Shown: positions 25,083 through 34,262, counted from the first letter of the stretch. The stretch is DNA of 64,000 bases from JAIPAN01 sp040403555 (GCA_040403555.1 JBBAKN010000003.1:310001-374000), one strand, 5' to 3'. Translations and numbers: made by a program. The notes: a model not told the origin generated them from the sequence alone.

Positions 25083-26237
25083 TTATACTTGACCAACTAC
25101 TACTTTTTGTTTCTCTTTTAATTTATGCTCTTCAACATCGCGACTTACGCTTAAAATGATACCGAAAGCCACACTTGTAAATAGAATGGATGTACCCCCC
25201 ATACTTACCAACGGTAAGGGTACCCCAGTTACTGGCCCCAAGCCCACCGCTACGGCCATATTCGCAAAGGCTTGTATGGTTAAACTAAAACTAAGCCCTG
25301 CCGCTAGCAAAGCTCCAAAGGCCTTGGGACTATGGGTTACAATCAACACGCATCGATATAAAAAAACGAGATAGATCAATACCAATAAAACTCCTCCAAC
25401 GGCACCGTATTCTTCAATAATTAAGGCAAACACAAAATCAGAATAGGGGTGCGGCAATACATTACGCTGAATGCTATTACCTGGTCCTTTACCAAATAAA
25501 CCTCCAGTTGCTATGGCAATCTTTGCTTGATCTGCCTGAAAGGATTTGTCTTTTTTTACCTTTTCGGGATGTAAAAAGGTTTGTATACGTGAATAATAGG
25601 TTTCTCTACGAGGGCCTAAAAACATGACTGCGGCTAACAACACCATACCGGCCAAAGACACAATGGAGATTTGTTTAATACTAATTCGGCCAATAATCAA
25701 CAATAAAATACTTACCCCAAAGAGCATTAAGGCGGTAGATAAATTGGCTAATGCAATTAATACAAACACGATACAAACTGAACCCATAATAGGAATAAAT
25801 GCTTTTTTTACATCTTTTATATTTTCTTGCTTGCGGGTAAGCGTTCGAGCTAAAAAGGTAATGAGTGCCAATTTTGCCAAATCGGAAGTTTGAAAAGTTT
25901 GGTTAATTATGGGGATGGTTACCCATCGGCTAGCATCGTTTACATTGGCTCCGAAAAGAAGGGTATACAAAAGCAGTGGAATGGTTATTACCATTAATAA
26001 TTTAGATATGCCGGCATAATATTTATAGTCTAATAAATGAGAGAAATACATTAAAGCAATACCCACCACAATAAATACAAAGTGTTTAAAAAGATAGGCC
26101 TCGGTACCTACGCCTTTTTTGTAAGCAATGGTTCCGGTCGCTGAATATACCGCCAATACCGACCACATAGAGAGGATTAATACAATAATCCAAATCCATC
26201 TGTCGCCTTTTACTTTGCTGAATATCTGCTCAATCAT
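25083..26237 (-). CDS. ftsW: SEDS peptidoglycan glycosyltransferase FtsW
   Basis: 384-residue polytopic membrane enzyme (about ten transmembrane helices) that polymerises lipid II together with FtsI. SEDS hallmarks are present: LLLYTLLFGANVNDASRW (about 90-110), SDLAKLALI, and near the C-terminus GLGPVTGVPLPLVSMGGTS. FtsW is preferred over RodA because it lies between murD and murG. Confidence 0.95.
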   Translation of the reverse strand: MIEQIFSKVKGDRWIWIIVLILSMWSVLAVYSATGTIAYKKGVGTEAYLFKHFVFIVVGIALMYFSHLLDYKYYAGISKLLMVITIPLLLYTLLFGANVNDASRWVTIPIINQTFQTSDLAKLALITFLARTLTRKQENIKDVKKAFIPIMGSVCIVFVLIALANLSTALMLFGVSILLLIIGRISIKQISIVSLAGMVLLAAVMFLGPRRETYYSRIQTFLHPEKVKKDKSFQADQAKIAIATGGLFGKGPGNSIQRNVLPHPYSDFVFALIIEEYGAVGGVLLVLIYLVFLYRCVLIVTHSPKAFGALLAAGLSFSLTIQAFANMAVAVGLGPVTGVPLPLVSMGGTSILFTSVAFGIILSVSRDVEEHKLKEKQKVVVGQV

Positions 26238-26255
26238 AATCTAAACTACTACTGA

Positions 26256-27608
26256 CTATAAATCTTTAACTGCTTTCTTAAACTGGTTGCCTCTATCTTC
26301 GTAATTTTTAAACAAATCGAAGCTGGCACATGCTGGAGAAAGTAAAACGGTATCTCCCTTTTTGGCTAAATGGTAGGCCACTTGAGCAGCTTCACTTGCC
26401 GAAAATGTATTTACAATTACCTCTACATCGTCTTTAAAGGCATCGTGAATACGGCTGTTATCTTTTCCTAAGCACACAATGGCGTTCACCTTGGCTTTTA
26501 CCAAATCTTTCATCATATTATAATCGTTACCCTTATCAACGCCACCCAAAATAAGCACCACATCTGTAGGCATACTCTCTAAGGCATACCACGTAGCGTT
26601 CACATTGGTTGCTTTAGAATCGTTTATAAAATTGATACCCGAGATACGAGCTACATGCTCTAACCGATGCTCGATATTGGTAAAATTACCCATGCTTTCA
26701 CGGATAGTTTCGTTGCGCAAATCCAATACTTTGGCCACAATGCCCGAAGCCATTGAATTGTATAAATTGTGTTTGCCTTGAAGGGCTAGGTCGGTCATTA
26801 ACATATCAAAGGGTGTTTGTTTGGCTTGTTGTAAATTTATTTTGATGCGATCCTCTTGGAGGTAGGCACCTGGTTCTTGAACCTTTTCTATAGAAAAAGG
26901 ATAGGTTTTTGCTCGAGGTTGCATGCGGTCTAATCCTCTCAATGTTTCAGGATCGTCTGCACAATACACAAATACATCGGCCTCGGTTTGGTTTTGGATG
27001 ATTCGGAATTTCGAATTCACATAATTCTCCATCTTGTATTCGTAACGATCTAAATGATCGGGGGTAATGTTTAGCAATACGGCGATATCAGCTTTGAAAT
27101 CGTACATATTATCGAGCATAAAACTGCTTATCTCTAGCACATAGTAGTCTACCTCTTGGTTGGCTACTTGACGGGCAAAACTTTGCCCAATATTACCTCC
27201 CAAGCCAACATTTACACCCGCATTTTTTAGGATGTGGTAGGTAAGCATGGTAGTAGTTGATTTACCATTAGAACCCGTAATGGCAATTAATTTTGCTGTG
27301 GTATAGCGGGCGGCAAACTCTATTTCAGAAAGAATAGGAATTTGCTTTTCGGCTAATTTTATAATGATGGGTGCCTTATCGGGTATACCTGGGCTTTTAA
27401 TGACTTCGCTAGCCGCCAGTATTTTTTCTTCGCTATGCTGGTTCTCCTCAAAAGCAATAGCCAAAGCTGTTAGTTCTTGCTTGTAGGCTGGTGCAATGGT
27501 GCCAAAATCTGACACAAATACTTCATAGCCTTGCTTTTTAGCTAGACATGCCGCTCCCACACCGCTTTCGCCAGCTCCCAAAATTGCGATATAAGGCTTT
27601 TGGCTCAT
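26256..27608 (-). CDS. murD: UDP-MurNAc-L-Ala--D-glutamate ligase
   Basis: Adds D-glutamate to UDP-MurNAc-L-Ala. 450 residues. N-terminal ILGAGESGVGAA, ATP loop GSNGKSTTT (near 112), NITPDHLDRY, and NDSKATNVNAT, the MurD signature for the D-Glu/UDP site. C-terminal LSPACASFDLFKNYEDRG is the canonical family ending. Its ATG shares one base with the mraY stop (TAATG), so the two are likely translationally coupled. Confidence 0.97.
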   Translation of the reverse strand: MSQKPYIAILGAGESGVGAACLAKKQGYEVFVSDFGTIAPAYKQELTALAIAFEENQHSEEKILAASEVIKSPGIPDKAPIIIKLAEKQIPILSEIEFAARYTTAKLIAITGSNGKSTTTMLTYHILKNAGVNVGLGGNIGQSFARQVANQEVDYYVLEISSFMLDNMYDFKADIAVLLNITPDHLDRYEYKMENYVNSKFRIIQNQTEADVFVYCADDPETLRGLDRMQPRAKTYPFSIEKVQEPGAYLQEDRIKINLQQAKQTPFDMLMTDLALQGKHNLYNSMASGIVAKVLDLRNETIRESMGNFTNIEHRLEHVARISGINFINDSKATNVNATWYALESMPTDVVLILGGVDKGNDYNMMKDLVKAKVNAIVCLGKDNSRIHDAFKDDVEVIVNTFSASEAAQVAYHLAKKGDTVLLSPACASFDLFKNYEDRGNQFKKAVKDL

Positions 27609-28849
27609 TAGCGTAGTTTTAGGGTTACGATGGTTAAAATGGCTAATAGGATACCCATAATCCAGAATCGGGTTACAATTTTGGCTTCGTGGTAGCCTTT
27701 TTTCTGGTAATGGTGATGTAATGGCGACATTAAGAATACTCTTCGACCTTCGCCGTATTTACGCTTGGTGTATTTAAACCAACTTACCTGAATAATTACT
27801 GATAAATTTTCTACTAAAAACACACCACAAAGCATTGGTATTAATAATTCTTTACGAATCATGATGGCAAAGGCTGCTATAATTCCGCCTATTGCCAAAC
27901 TGCCGGTATCACCCATAAATACTTGAGCCGGGTACGAGTTGTACCATAAAAATCCTACGCAAGCACCTACAAAAGCTCCGGCAAAAACTACCAACTCGGC
28001 CGAGTTAGGGATGTACATAATGTTTAGGTAATTGGCAATAATGGTATTACCTGATACATAGGCCAAAATGGCTAAAGTTATGCCAACAATGGCTGAGGTT
28101 CCGGTGGCTAATCCGTCTATACCATCTGTGATATTGGCTCCGTTAGATACGGCCGTTACAATTACAATTACTACTAATAAAAATACTATTAGCGCATATC
28201 GCTGGTAGCCATCGCCCATAAATTTGAGCACCTTGGCATAGTCGAACTCGTTATTTTTATAAAATGGCACATTGGTTAAAGTCGATTTTACATCGCGGGT
28301 ATACACCGTTTTCCCATCTACTTGGTGGTTAGAAATACCTGCGGTTTGTACCTGAGGTTTAGTTACTTGTTCCCGAACTACAATATCGGGGTGGAAATAC
28401 ATAGTACAGCCAATAATGAGCGCTAAACCCACTTGGCCCATAATTTTAAACCTACCTGCTAGGCCTTCTTTATCCTTCTTAAATACTTTAATATAATCAT
28501 CTACAAAACCAATGGCGCCCATCCAAACGGTAGTAGTAAGCATTAATAAGACGTATATATTATCAATTTTGGCAAATAAGAGGGTAGGCACTAAAATGCC
28601 TAGTAGAATAATTATACCGCCCATGGTTGGGGTGCCTTGCTTCTCAATTTGCCCTTCTAAACCTAAATTTCGAACAGTTTCGCCTACTTGCTTGTTGCGT
28701 AACATATCAATTAATCTGCGGCCGTATACAGTAGTAATTAACAAAGAGAAAATAACCGCCATACCGGTACGGAAGGAAATAAACTGGAACAAGCCTGCTC
28801 CTGGAATATTGTATAGTTTATCTAACCAAGTGAATAAATAGTACAGCAT
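27608..28849 (-). CDS. mraY: Phospho-MurNAc-pentapeptide transferase
   Basis: Makes lipid I from UDP-MurNAc-pentapeptide and undecaprenyl phosphate. 413 residues, about ten transmembrane helices. Motifs GTPTMGG (about 73-79), GFVDDYIK, NGANITDGIDGLA with the catalytic Asp cluster, and MSPLHHHYQKKG near the C-terminus. It is about 50 residues longer than E. coli MraY because of a polar loop (about 155-210) of the kind seen in Bacteroidota orthologues. One-base TAATG overlaps join it to murE upstream and murD downstream. Confidence 0.97.
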   Translation of the reverse strand: MLYYLFTWLDKLYNIPGAGLFQFISFRTGMAVIFSLLITTVYGRRLIDMLRNKQVGETVRNLGLEGQIEKQGTPTMGGIIILLGILVPTLLFAKIDNIYVLLMLTTTVWMGAIGFVDDYIKVFKKDKEGLAGRFKIMGQVGLALIIGCTMYFHPDIVVREQVTKPQVQTAGISNHQVDGKTVYTRDVKSTLTNVPFYKNNEFDYAKVLKFMGDGYQRYALIVFLLVVIVIVTAVSNGANITDGIDGLATGTSAIVGITLAILAYVSGNTIIANYLNIMYIPNSAELVVFAGAFVGACVGFLWYNSYPAQVFMGDTGSLAIGGIIAAFAIMIRKELLIPMLCGVFLVENLSVIIQVSWFKYTKRKYGEGRRVFLMSPLHHHYQKKGYHEAKIVTRFWIMGILLAILTIVTLKLR

Positions 28850-30309
28850 TAGTCTTGGAGCTTAAGGTTATCGGTTAAAATTTCTTTATCATTAAAAGGG
28901 TGTTTTACCCCTTGTATATCTTGATATTTTTCGTGCCCTTTGCCGGCCAACAAAATAATATCGCCGGGTTGTGCCAAATGGCAAGCCGTTTTAATGGCTT
29001 CTCTACGATCGGTAATAGATAGCGTTTTACGTTTGTTACTTGGCGATACACCTACTTCCATTTCGCGAATAATTTCTTCGGGGTTTTCGGAACGAGGGTT
29101 GTCAGAAGTAAGTATTACTTTATCACTTCCATCGCAGGCTACCTGAGCCATTATGGGGCGTTTTGTTTTATCCCTATCGCCACCACAACCAATGATGGTA
29201 ATTACCTGTTCGGTACCTTTGCGTATATCACGAATGGTAGTTAAAACATTGAGTACCGCATCTGGGGTGTGGGCATAATCTACAATACCAACGATACCAT
29301 TTGGAGCTACAACATAGTCGAATCTGCCTTCGGCGCCTTGTAATCGGCTTAACGTGGTGAGTACTTTTAATTTATCCTGATCGAGCAACATCGCTGTGGC
29401 ATATACGGCTAATAGGTTATAGGCATTAAAGCTTCCAACTAGTTTAAACCATACTTCTTCTTCGTCTATATGGAGTAACAAGCCGTTGAACTGGTTCTCC
29501 ATAATTTTAGCACGATAGTCTGCTAAGTGTTTTAAACTATATGTTTTGCAATGTGCCTTGGTATTTTGTAACATAACCAAGCCGTTTTTATCATCTAAAT
29601 TGGTTAAAGCAAAAGCTGTTTTAGGCAGGCCATCAAAAAAGGTTTTTTTTGCTTTTAAATAGCTGTCGAAGGTTTGGTGAAAATCTAAATGATCGTGTGT
29701 TAAATTGCTAAACACCCCTCCAGCAAAGTCTAAACCCTCAATTCGGTATTGCGCTACAGCATGTGAACTCACTTCCATAAAGCAATAATCGCAGCCAGCC
29801 ATAACCATTTTTCGCAATAATTGGTTTATGGCTATGGGGTCAGGAGTGGTATGAGTAGCGGATATTATTTCCTGATTAATTTGATTTTGAACCGTAGAAA
29901 GTAAGCCTACCTTATATCCTAACTCTCTAAATAATTGAAATAATAATGTTGCCGTAGTGGTTTTACCATTGGTTCCGGTAATACCTACTAATTTTAATTC
30001 GCTAGATGGATTATCGTAAAAATTGGCCGCTACGGTACCCAAAGCTTTGGCCGATTGATCTACTTTTACATAATGCACACCCGCTGCTAATGCAGTTGGT
30101 AAGGTTTCGCAAAGAATAGCTGTTGCGCCTAGGGCAACGGCTTTATCTATGTAATCGTGTCCATCAGTTTGTGTACCTTTAACGGCAACAAACAAGGTAC
30201 CTAAGGTTACTAAACGAGAGTCAAAAGCTATAGCCGTAATCCCAACATTGGTTGAGCCAACCACCTGCTGTAAGGATACGCCATAAAGAAGATCTCTTAA
30301 CTTTTTCAT
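28849..30309 (-). CDS. murE: UDP-MurNAc-tripeptide synthetase (meso-DAP adding)
   Basis: Adds meso-diaminopimelate to UDP-MurNAc-L-Ala-D-Glu. 486 residues. ATP loop GTNGKTTTA near 112, and HTTPDP. TSDNPRSENPEEI near 410 contains DNPR, the motif that marks DAP-type enzymes as opposed to lysine-type. C-terminal LLAGKGHEKYQ is standard. Together with dapA this indicates a DAP-type wall. Position between ftsI (adjacent, no gap) and mraY. Confidence 0.97.
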   Translation of the reverse strand: MKKLRDLLYGVSLQQVVGSTNVGITAIAFDSRLVTLGTLFVAVKGTQTDGHDYIDKAVALGATAILCETLPTALAAGVHYVKVDQSAKALGTVAANFYDNPSSELKLVGITGTNGKTTTATLLFQLFRELGYKVGLLSTVQNQINQEIISATHTTPDPIAINQLLRKMVMAGCDYCFMEVSSHAVAQYRIEGLDFAGGVFSNLTHDHLDFHQTFDSYLKAKKTFFDGLPKTAFALTNLDDKNGLVMLQNTKAHCKTYSLKHLADYRAKIMENQFNGLLLHIDEEEVWFKLVGSFNAYNLLAVYATAMLLDQDKLKVLTTLSRLQGAEGRFDYVVAPNGIVGIVDYAHTPDAVLNVLTTIRDIRKGTEQVITIIGCGGDRDKTKRPIMAQVACDGSDKVILTSDNPRSENPEEIIREMEVGVSPSNKRKTLSITDRREAIKTACHLAQPGDIILLAGKGHEKYQDIQGVKHPFNDKEILTDNLKLQD

Positions 30310-32382
30310 TTAGTTTAATTCTAATACTATAGGTGAACCTTTGGCTAATTTCACACCTGGCGCTGTCGACTGTCGGATTACTTTGCCAGTACCTTTTGGC
30401 ACCACTCGTAAACCTGCATTTCCTACCAAAAACATCGCATCTTTTAAACCCATACCTTGTACATTGGGCACTACACCTTCACGATAGGTAGTTCCGCTAT
30501 CGGTGACTGCAGCTTTGGTTTGAGGAGTAGTAGCTGCTCCAAATTTCTGGGTCAAATAACGGGTAGCTTCGCTATCACCAGCTTTTACTGATGGGGCTAC
30601 CGAGCCTGTAAATTTCTGCTGTGCTACAGGTTTAAACATTTGAAAATCGTTCGCATAAACCATATCGGCTACTTCTCTAAATACCGGACCAGCTACCACG
30701 GCTGCGTAATAAGCACCCTTGGGATTATTTATTACTACAATCATCGAATATTTTGGTTTGTTTGCTGGAAAATAGCCGCAAAAAGAAGCCTGATAAGCCT
30801 TTTTACCTTTATATCCTTGAGAACCATCAGCTACTTGTGCAGTTCCAGTTTTACCTGCAACTTTGTAGTATGGATTTTTAATCACATCCCTTCCAGTTCC
30901 AACTTCTACCACACCCTCCAACATTTTTTTAAGCTTACCTATTGTTTCTTTACTACATATCTGCTCATTAATAACACGTGCAGTAAATGTTTCTATCGGA
31001 GCACCCAAGCGTCTAATCTCACGCACAAAAAGCGGAGCAATAGATTTACCGTTGTTGGCTACCGAATTGTAGAAAGTCAGCATCTGCAAGGGAGTAAGGT
31101 TCATCTCATAGCCATAGGCCATTTGAGCTACACTCATTCCGCTCCACGATTTATTACTCGGGTTTTTTATTACTGGCATGCCCTCTCCCGGAATTTGTAA
31201 ACCAAGTGGTTTGTTTAATCCGAACTTGTATAAGTAATTGGTAAACCGACGAGGATTTTTAGAATAATTATTATAAACCAACATAGAAACCGCTACGTTG
31301 GATGACACTTCAAAGGCTTTCTTAACAGTAATACTACCAAGCGACCCATGCGACTCTTTAATGGTATGATTAAATACCGTAAAACCGCCATTTGGCGTAT
31401 TTACCACCGTATTGGTATCTACCTTTTTATCTTCTAGTAAGGCCATATAGGATGCCAATTTGAAGGTAGAACCCGGGTCTAGGCTTTCGCGAATGGCATA
31501 GTTAAATAGTTCTTGATAGGTGCCATCTTTGGCTTTGGTGTAATTCGCAATTGCTCTAATTTCGCCGGTACTTACCTCCATTAAAATCACACAACCATGG
31601 TCGGCATCGCTCTTTTTTAATTGTGTAAGCAAGGCTCTTTGTGCCACATCTTGTATACCGATATCGATGGTTGAAATAATATCAGCACCATCTTTAGTTT
31701 CAATTTCGTTAGAATTATTTACCGGCACCCAAAATTCTCCGGCAATTCTATACATCAATCGTCTACCCGATTCACCATTGATGTACTTACCGTAAGCTCC
31801 TTCAAGGCCAACTGGTTGCACGTTATCATTTTTATAACCAATGGTACGAGCAGCTAAATCTTTAAAGGGCTTAATACGATGATTTTTTTGGACAAGAATC
31901 CATCCCCCTCCATTGTTTTTCATATTTAACATGGGGAACTTTTTAATCTGTAACATATCGGGATGGGATACATTTTTACAGATTAATTTATAGCGTTCTT
32001 TTTGTTTACGCCCCTCTCTAAGAAACCGGCTATATTCTGCGGGGGTTTTATCTTTTAAAAAAGCTGACAAACTGGTTGCCAGGGAATCTACCTTCTCTTC
32101 AAAAACATCATTATCTTCAATGCCTGTAGCTAATAAATCTATACGGATATCGTACTCGGGAACTGAGGTGGCTAATAAACTACCGTCTACACCATATATA
32201 TTTCCACGAACTGCTTCTACGGGCCTTAATTGAATAGCCGAATTTTTCGCCTGTTTACGCCAATGTGCTCCTTCTATCACTTGAACTTGAAAAAGCTTAA
32301 AAAGCACAGCACCCGCAAAAAGCACAATAAGGCCAAATGCGAAATATACTCGTACTAATATGTCGGTTCTAATGCTACTCAT
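30310..32382 (-). CDS. ftsI: Division transpeptidase FtsI (PBP) with C-terminal PASTA domain
   Basis: 690-residue class B penicillin-binding protein for septal wall cross-linking. One N-terminal transmembrane helix (about 11-31), a dimerisation domain, and a transpeptidase domain with S305-TFK (nucleophile Ser305), SSN at 360-362, and KTGTAQ at 511-516. A PASTA domain (about 634-690; VVPNVQGMGLKDAMFLV) closes the protein, as in SpoVD-type PBPs; E. coli FtsI lacks it. The start overlaps the ftsL-like gene by 8 nt. Confidence 0.96.
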   Translation of the reverse strand: MSSIRTDILVRVYFAFGLIVLFAGAVLFKLFQVQVIEGAHWRKQAKNSAIQLRPVEAVRGNIYGVDGSLLATSVPEYDIRIDLLATGIEDNDVFEEKVDSLATSLSAFLKDKTPAEYSRFLREGRKQKERYKLICKNVSHPDMLQIKKFPMLNMKNNGGGWILVQKNHRIKPFKDLAARTIGYKNDNVQPVGLEGAYGKYINGESGRRLMYRIAGEFWVPVNNSNEIETKDGADIISTIDIGIQDVAQRALLTQLKKSDADHGCVILMEVSTGEIRAIANYTKAKDGTYQELFNYAIRESLDPGSTFKLASYMALLEDKKVDTNTVVNTPNGGFTVFNHTIKESHGSLGSITVKKAFEVSSNVAVSMLVYNNYSKNPRRFTNYLYKFGLNKPLGLQIPGEGMPVIKNPSNKSWSGMSVAQMAYGYEMNLTPLQMLTFYNSVANNGKSIAPLFVREIRRLGAPIETFTARVINEQICSKETIGKLKKMLEGVVEVGTGRDVIKNPYYKVAGKTGTAQVADGSQGYKGKKAYQASFCGYFPANKPKYSMIVVINNPKGAYYAAVVAGPVFREVADMVYANDFQMFKPVAQQKFTGSVAPSVKAGDSEATRYLTQKFGAATTPQTKAAVTDSGTTYREGVVPNVQGMGLKDAMFLVGNAGLRVVPKGTGKVIRQSTAPGVKLAKGSPIVLELN

Positions 32383-32788
32383 TTGCGGCTTTAACTACAA
32401 TTTTTTTAGGTGGTTCTACCGGCTCAACAATGCCCAGTGTGTCTACCAATTTTGCTATCTCCGATTTGGTACTTTTAAGCATCAATTCGGCTTTTAACAC
32501 CTTATACTCTGCACTTAATAATTTTACTTCTTTACTTAGCTCACCAATATGTCGGATATTGTTTTCTGCATAATGACGGTTACCGATGTAGGCCATGGCC
32601 AACATGGCCAAAAACACAATAAAAGGCAGCATGCCTGTTACAGCTTCTTTAGAAATTACCCCTTCTGTAAATAAAGTGGCCAAAAAACCCTTTGGAGCTT
32701 GTGCCTTTGGCTCTGGGGGTAATATTTCCTCGGGAGTTTCAAATAACTCTTGTTCTTCTATCGGTTCGTTTTTAAAGCGATTTCCCAT
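32375..32788 (-). CDS. FtsL-like division protein
   Basis: 137-residue bitopic protein. Acidic cytoplasmic N-terminus (EQELFETPEEILPPEP), one transmembrane helix (about 51-70), then a periplasmic coiled-coil-like segment (about 75-115; IRHIGELSKEVKLLSAEYKVLKAELM) with heptad leucines. Topology and position between rsmH and ftsI match FtsL, which links FtsB/FtsQ to FtsWI. Primary sequence is poorly conserved, so the call rests mainly on synteny. Confidence 0.82.
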   Translation of the reverse strand: MGNRFKNEPIEEQELFETPEEILPPEPKAQAPKGFLATLFTEGVISKEAVTGMLPFIVFLAMLAMAYIGNRHYAENNIRHIGELSKEVKLLSAEYKVLKAELMLKSTKSEIAKLVDTLGIVEPVEPPKKIVVKAANE

Positions 32789-32791
32789 ATC

Positions 32792-33694
32792 TTATCTTTT
32801 TACAGCGATACGCAGTTTTGCGCTTCTAGCTCTGCTATTTTGGTCAATCTCGGCAGTACTTGCTACCAGCGCTTTGCGGGTAAAAACATCAAAAGGCTTT
32901 ACCTCATTGCCAAAAAAATCTTTTTCTACTTCGCCTCTAAATTTTCCTTTGGCCATGAAATTCTTTACCAAGCGATCTTCTAAGGAATGGTAGGACATAA
33001 CCACCAAACGGCCGCCCGATTTTAAAACCTCTACCGATTGTTCTAGAAATTCTTGTAATGCATCAAGCTCTTGATTCACCTCAATACGCAAGGCCTGAAA
33101 CACTTGAGCCAAGTATTTATTCTCTTTACCTCGTGGAGTGAGCTTGGAAATAGCCTCTTTTAACTCACTTACGGTATTAATAGGTGAATTTAGACGAGCG
33201 GTAACAATGGTTTTAGCTAGCGTTTTAGCATTATGCAATTCGCCGTACATGCCAAAAATGCGGTGTAAATCTTCTTCTCTATAGGTGCTTAATACCTCTT
33301 TAGCCGTTAGTGAAGTAGATCGATCCATACGCATATCCAAATCAGCATCAAAGCGAATGGAGAAGCCTCTATCGGCTTCGTCAAATTGATGAGAAGAAAC
33401 GCCTAAATCGGCTAGAATACCATCGGCAGGGAATGCCCCGTGCAGACGACAGTTGTTTTTGAAATAGCGAAAATTTTGATCGACAAACTCAAAGCGTTCG
33501 TCGGAGGGAATATTTTGTTGAGCTGCTTCGTCTTGGTCGAATGCTAGTAGTTTTCCTTTCGGACCTAATTGTTTTAGAATTGCTTTTGAATGACCGCCAC
33601 CACCAAATGTAACATCCACATAAATTCCATCAGGTTGAATGGCCAAACCTTCAAGGCATTCTTGTAACATTACCGGAACGTGGTAATCAGTCAT
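32792..33694 (-). CDS. rsmH: 16S rRNA (cytosine-1402-N4)-methyltransferase
   Basis: SAM-dependent methyltransferase (MraW) acting on the ribosomal P site. 300 residues from ATG 33694 (MTDYHVPVMLQE). SAM motif VDVTFGGGGHS at about 25-35, LLAFDQDEAA, and ADLGVSSHQFDEADRGFS. The C-terminal SYHSLEDRLVK is the family signature. The start overlaps the mraZ 3' end by 8 nt and is preceded by a strong GGAGGG 7 nt away; a longer in-frame reading of seven codons is rejected on that ground. Confidence 0.97.
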   Translation of the reverse strand: MTDYHVPVMLQECLEGLAIQPDGIYVDVTFGGGGHSKAILKQLGPKGKLLAFDQDEAAQQNIPSDERFEFVDQNFRYFKNNCRLHGAFPADGILADLGVSSHQFDEADRGFSIRFDADLDMRMDRSTSLTAKEVLSTYREEDLHRIFGMYGELHNAKTLAKTIVTARLNSPINTVSELKEAISKLTPRGKENKYLAQVFQALRIEVNQELDALQEFLEQSVEVLKSGGRLVVMSYHSLEDRLVKNFMAKGKFRGEVEKDFFGNEVKPFDVFTRKALVASTAEIDQNSRARSAKLRIAVKR

Positions 33695-34154
33695 TTGCAG
33701 CCCTCCTTCCGGCATTCCCCATCACTTCTTCGGCTAGGTTAGCAAAGTTTTCCGGTTCGTTATCCAACTGAGAATCGTAGGTATCTTTTGCCCAGATTTC
33801 AATTTTATTAAACTGACAAGAAAGCACTACCTCTCCGGTAATACCTCCGTATTCTAATAAAGCTTTTGGCAACAATACCCGATTAGCAGCATCTAAACTG
33901 AGCTCTGAAGCACCCCGGGTAAAGTAGCGAATGAATTCACGAGTTTTCTTTTCGTACGGATTTAACTTGGCTAACTCATCTACAATCACCTCCCACTCTT
34001 TTCGAGTGTACATTACCAAGTGCTTTTCAAAACCACGGTTAATCACCAAACCTTCACGCTCTGCTTCGGGCAACTGCTTTTTCAAGCCAGCCGGAATCAT
34101 GAGCCTGCCTTTGGCGTCCAGTTTACAATCGAATTCTCCTAAAAAATGAGCCAT
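33687..34154 (-). CDS. mraZ: Transcriptional regulator MraZ
   Basis: 155-residue AbrB-like DNA-binding protein that represses its own division/wall operon. The two MraZ repeats are visible: the first begins at FLGEFDCKLDAKGRLMIPA (about 3-21), and the second at TRGASELSLDAANRVLLPKAL (about 80-100), each with the DxxGR/DxxNR pattern. ATG 34154 (MAHFLGEF) is chosen; a reading 28 codons longer would run into the operator. First gene of the cluster, with a matching operator upstream. Confidence 0.95.
   Translation of the reverse strand: MAHFLGEFDCKLDAKGRLMIPAGLKKQLPEAEREGLVINRGFEKHLVMYTRKEWEVIVDELAKLNPYEKKTREFIRYFTRGASELSLDAANRVLLPKALLEYGGITGEVVLSCQFNKIEIWAKDTYDSQLDNEPENFANLAEEVMGNAGRRAAND
33701..33706 (-). 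promoter_or_regulatory. Strong Shine-Dalgarno of rsmH inside mraZ
   Basis: Minus-strand GGAGGG lies in the final codons of mraZ, about 6-7 nt before the rsmH ATG. It decides the start. Confidence 0.6.
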
Positions 34155-34181
34155 GTAGGTTTTTGTGGTTTTTAGCAAGAG

Positions 34182-34189
34182 TAAAAATA
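34182..34189 (-). promoter_or_regulatory. Probable mraZ -7 element
   Basis: Minus-strand TATTTTTA, one base from TAnnTTTG, placed so that the MraZ boxes cover the -33 region. Predicted start near 34175. Confidence 0.4.
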
Positions 34190-34199
34190 TGAAATTTCT

Positions 34200-34238
34200 C
34201 CACTTTTTACCACAATCTCCCACAAAAAAGTTTTCCAC
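34200..34238 (-). promoter_or_regulatory. MraZ operator: three GTGG repeats at 10 bp spacing, plus one outlier
   Basis: On the minus strand GTGG occurs at 34223-34220, 34213-34210 and 34203-34200, each exactly 10 bp apart (GTGGG, GTGGT, GTGGA). Known MraZ operators are three TGGGN-type repeats with 5 bp spacers. A fourth GTGG lies at 34238-34235, 15 bp from the next, inside TTTTCCACATTT. Confidence 0.75.
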
Positions 34239-34262
34239 ATTTTATTTTACCCAATCGGGTAC

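Noticed and set aside
30640..31200. 186-codon open frame on the plus strand
   Set aside because: It lies fully antisense to ftsI, has an improbable composition (rich in Ser, Cys, His, Tyr), no family motifs and no promoter. It is a shadow of the real gene.
32595..32993. 132-codon plus-strand frame over ftsL-rsmH
   Set aside because: Crosses two real genes in antisense and has no supporting features.
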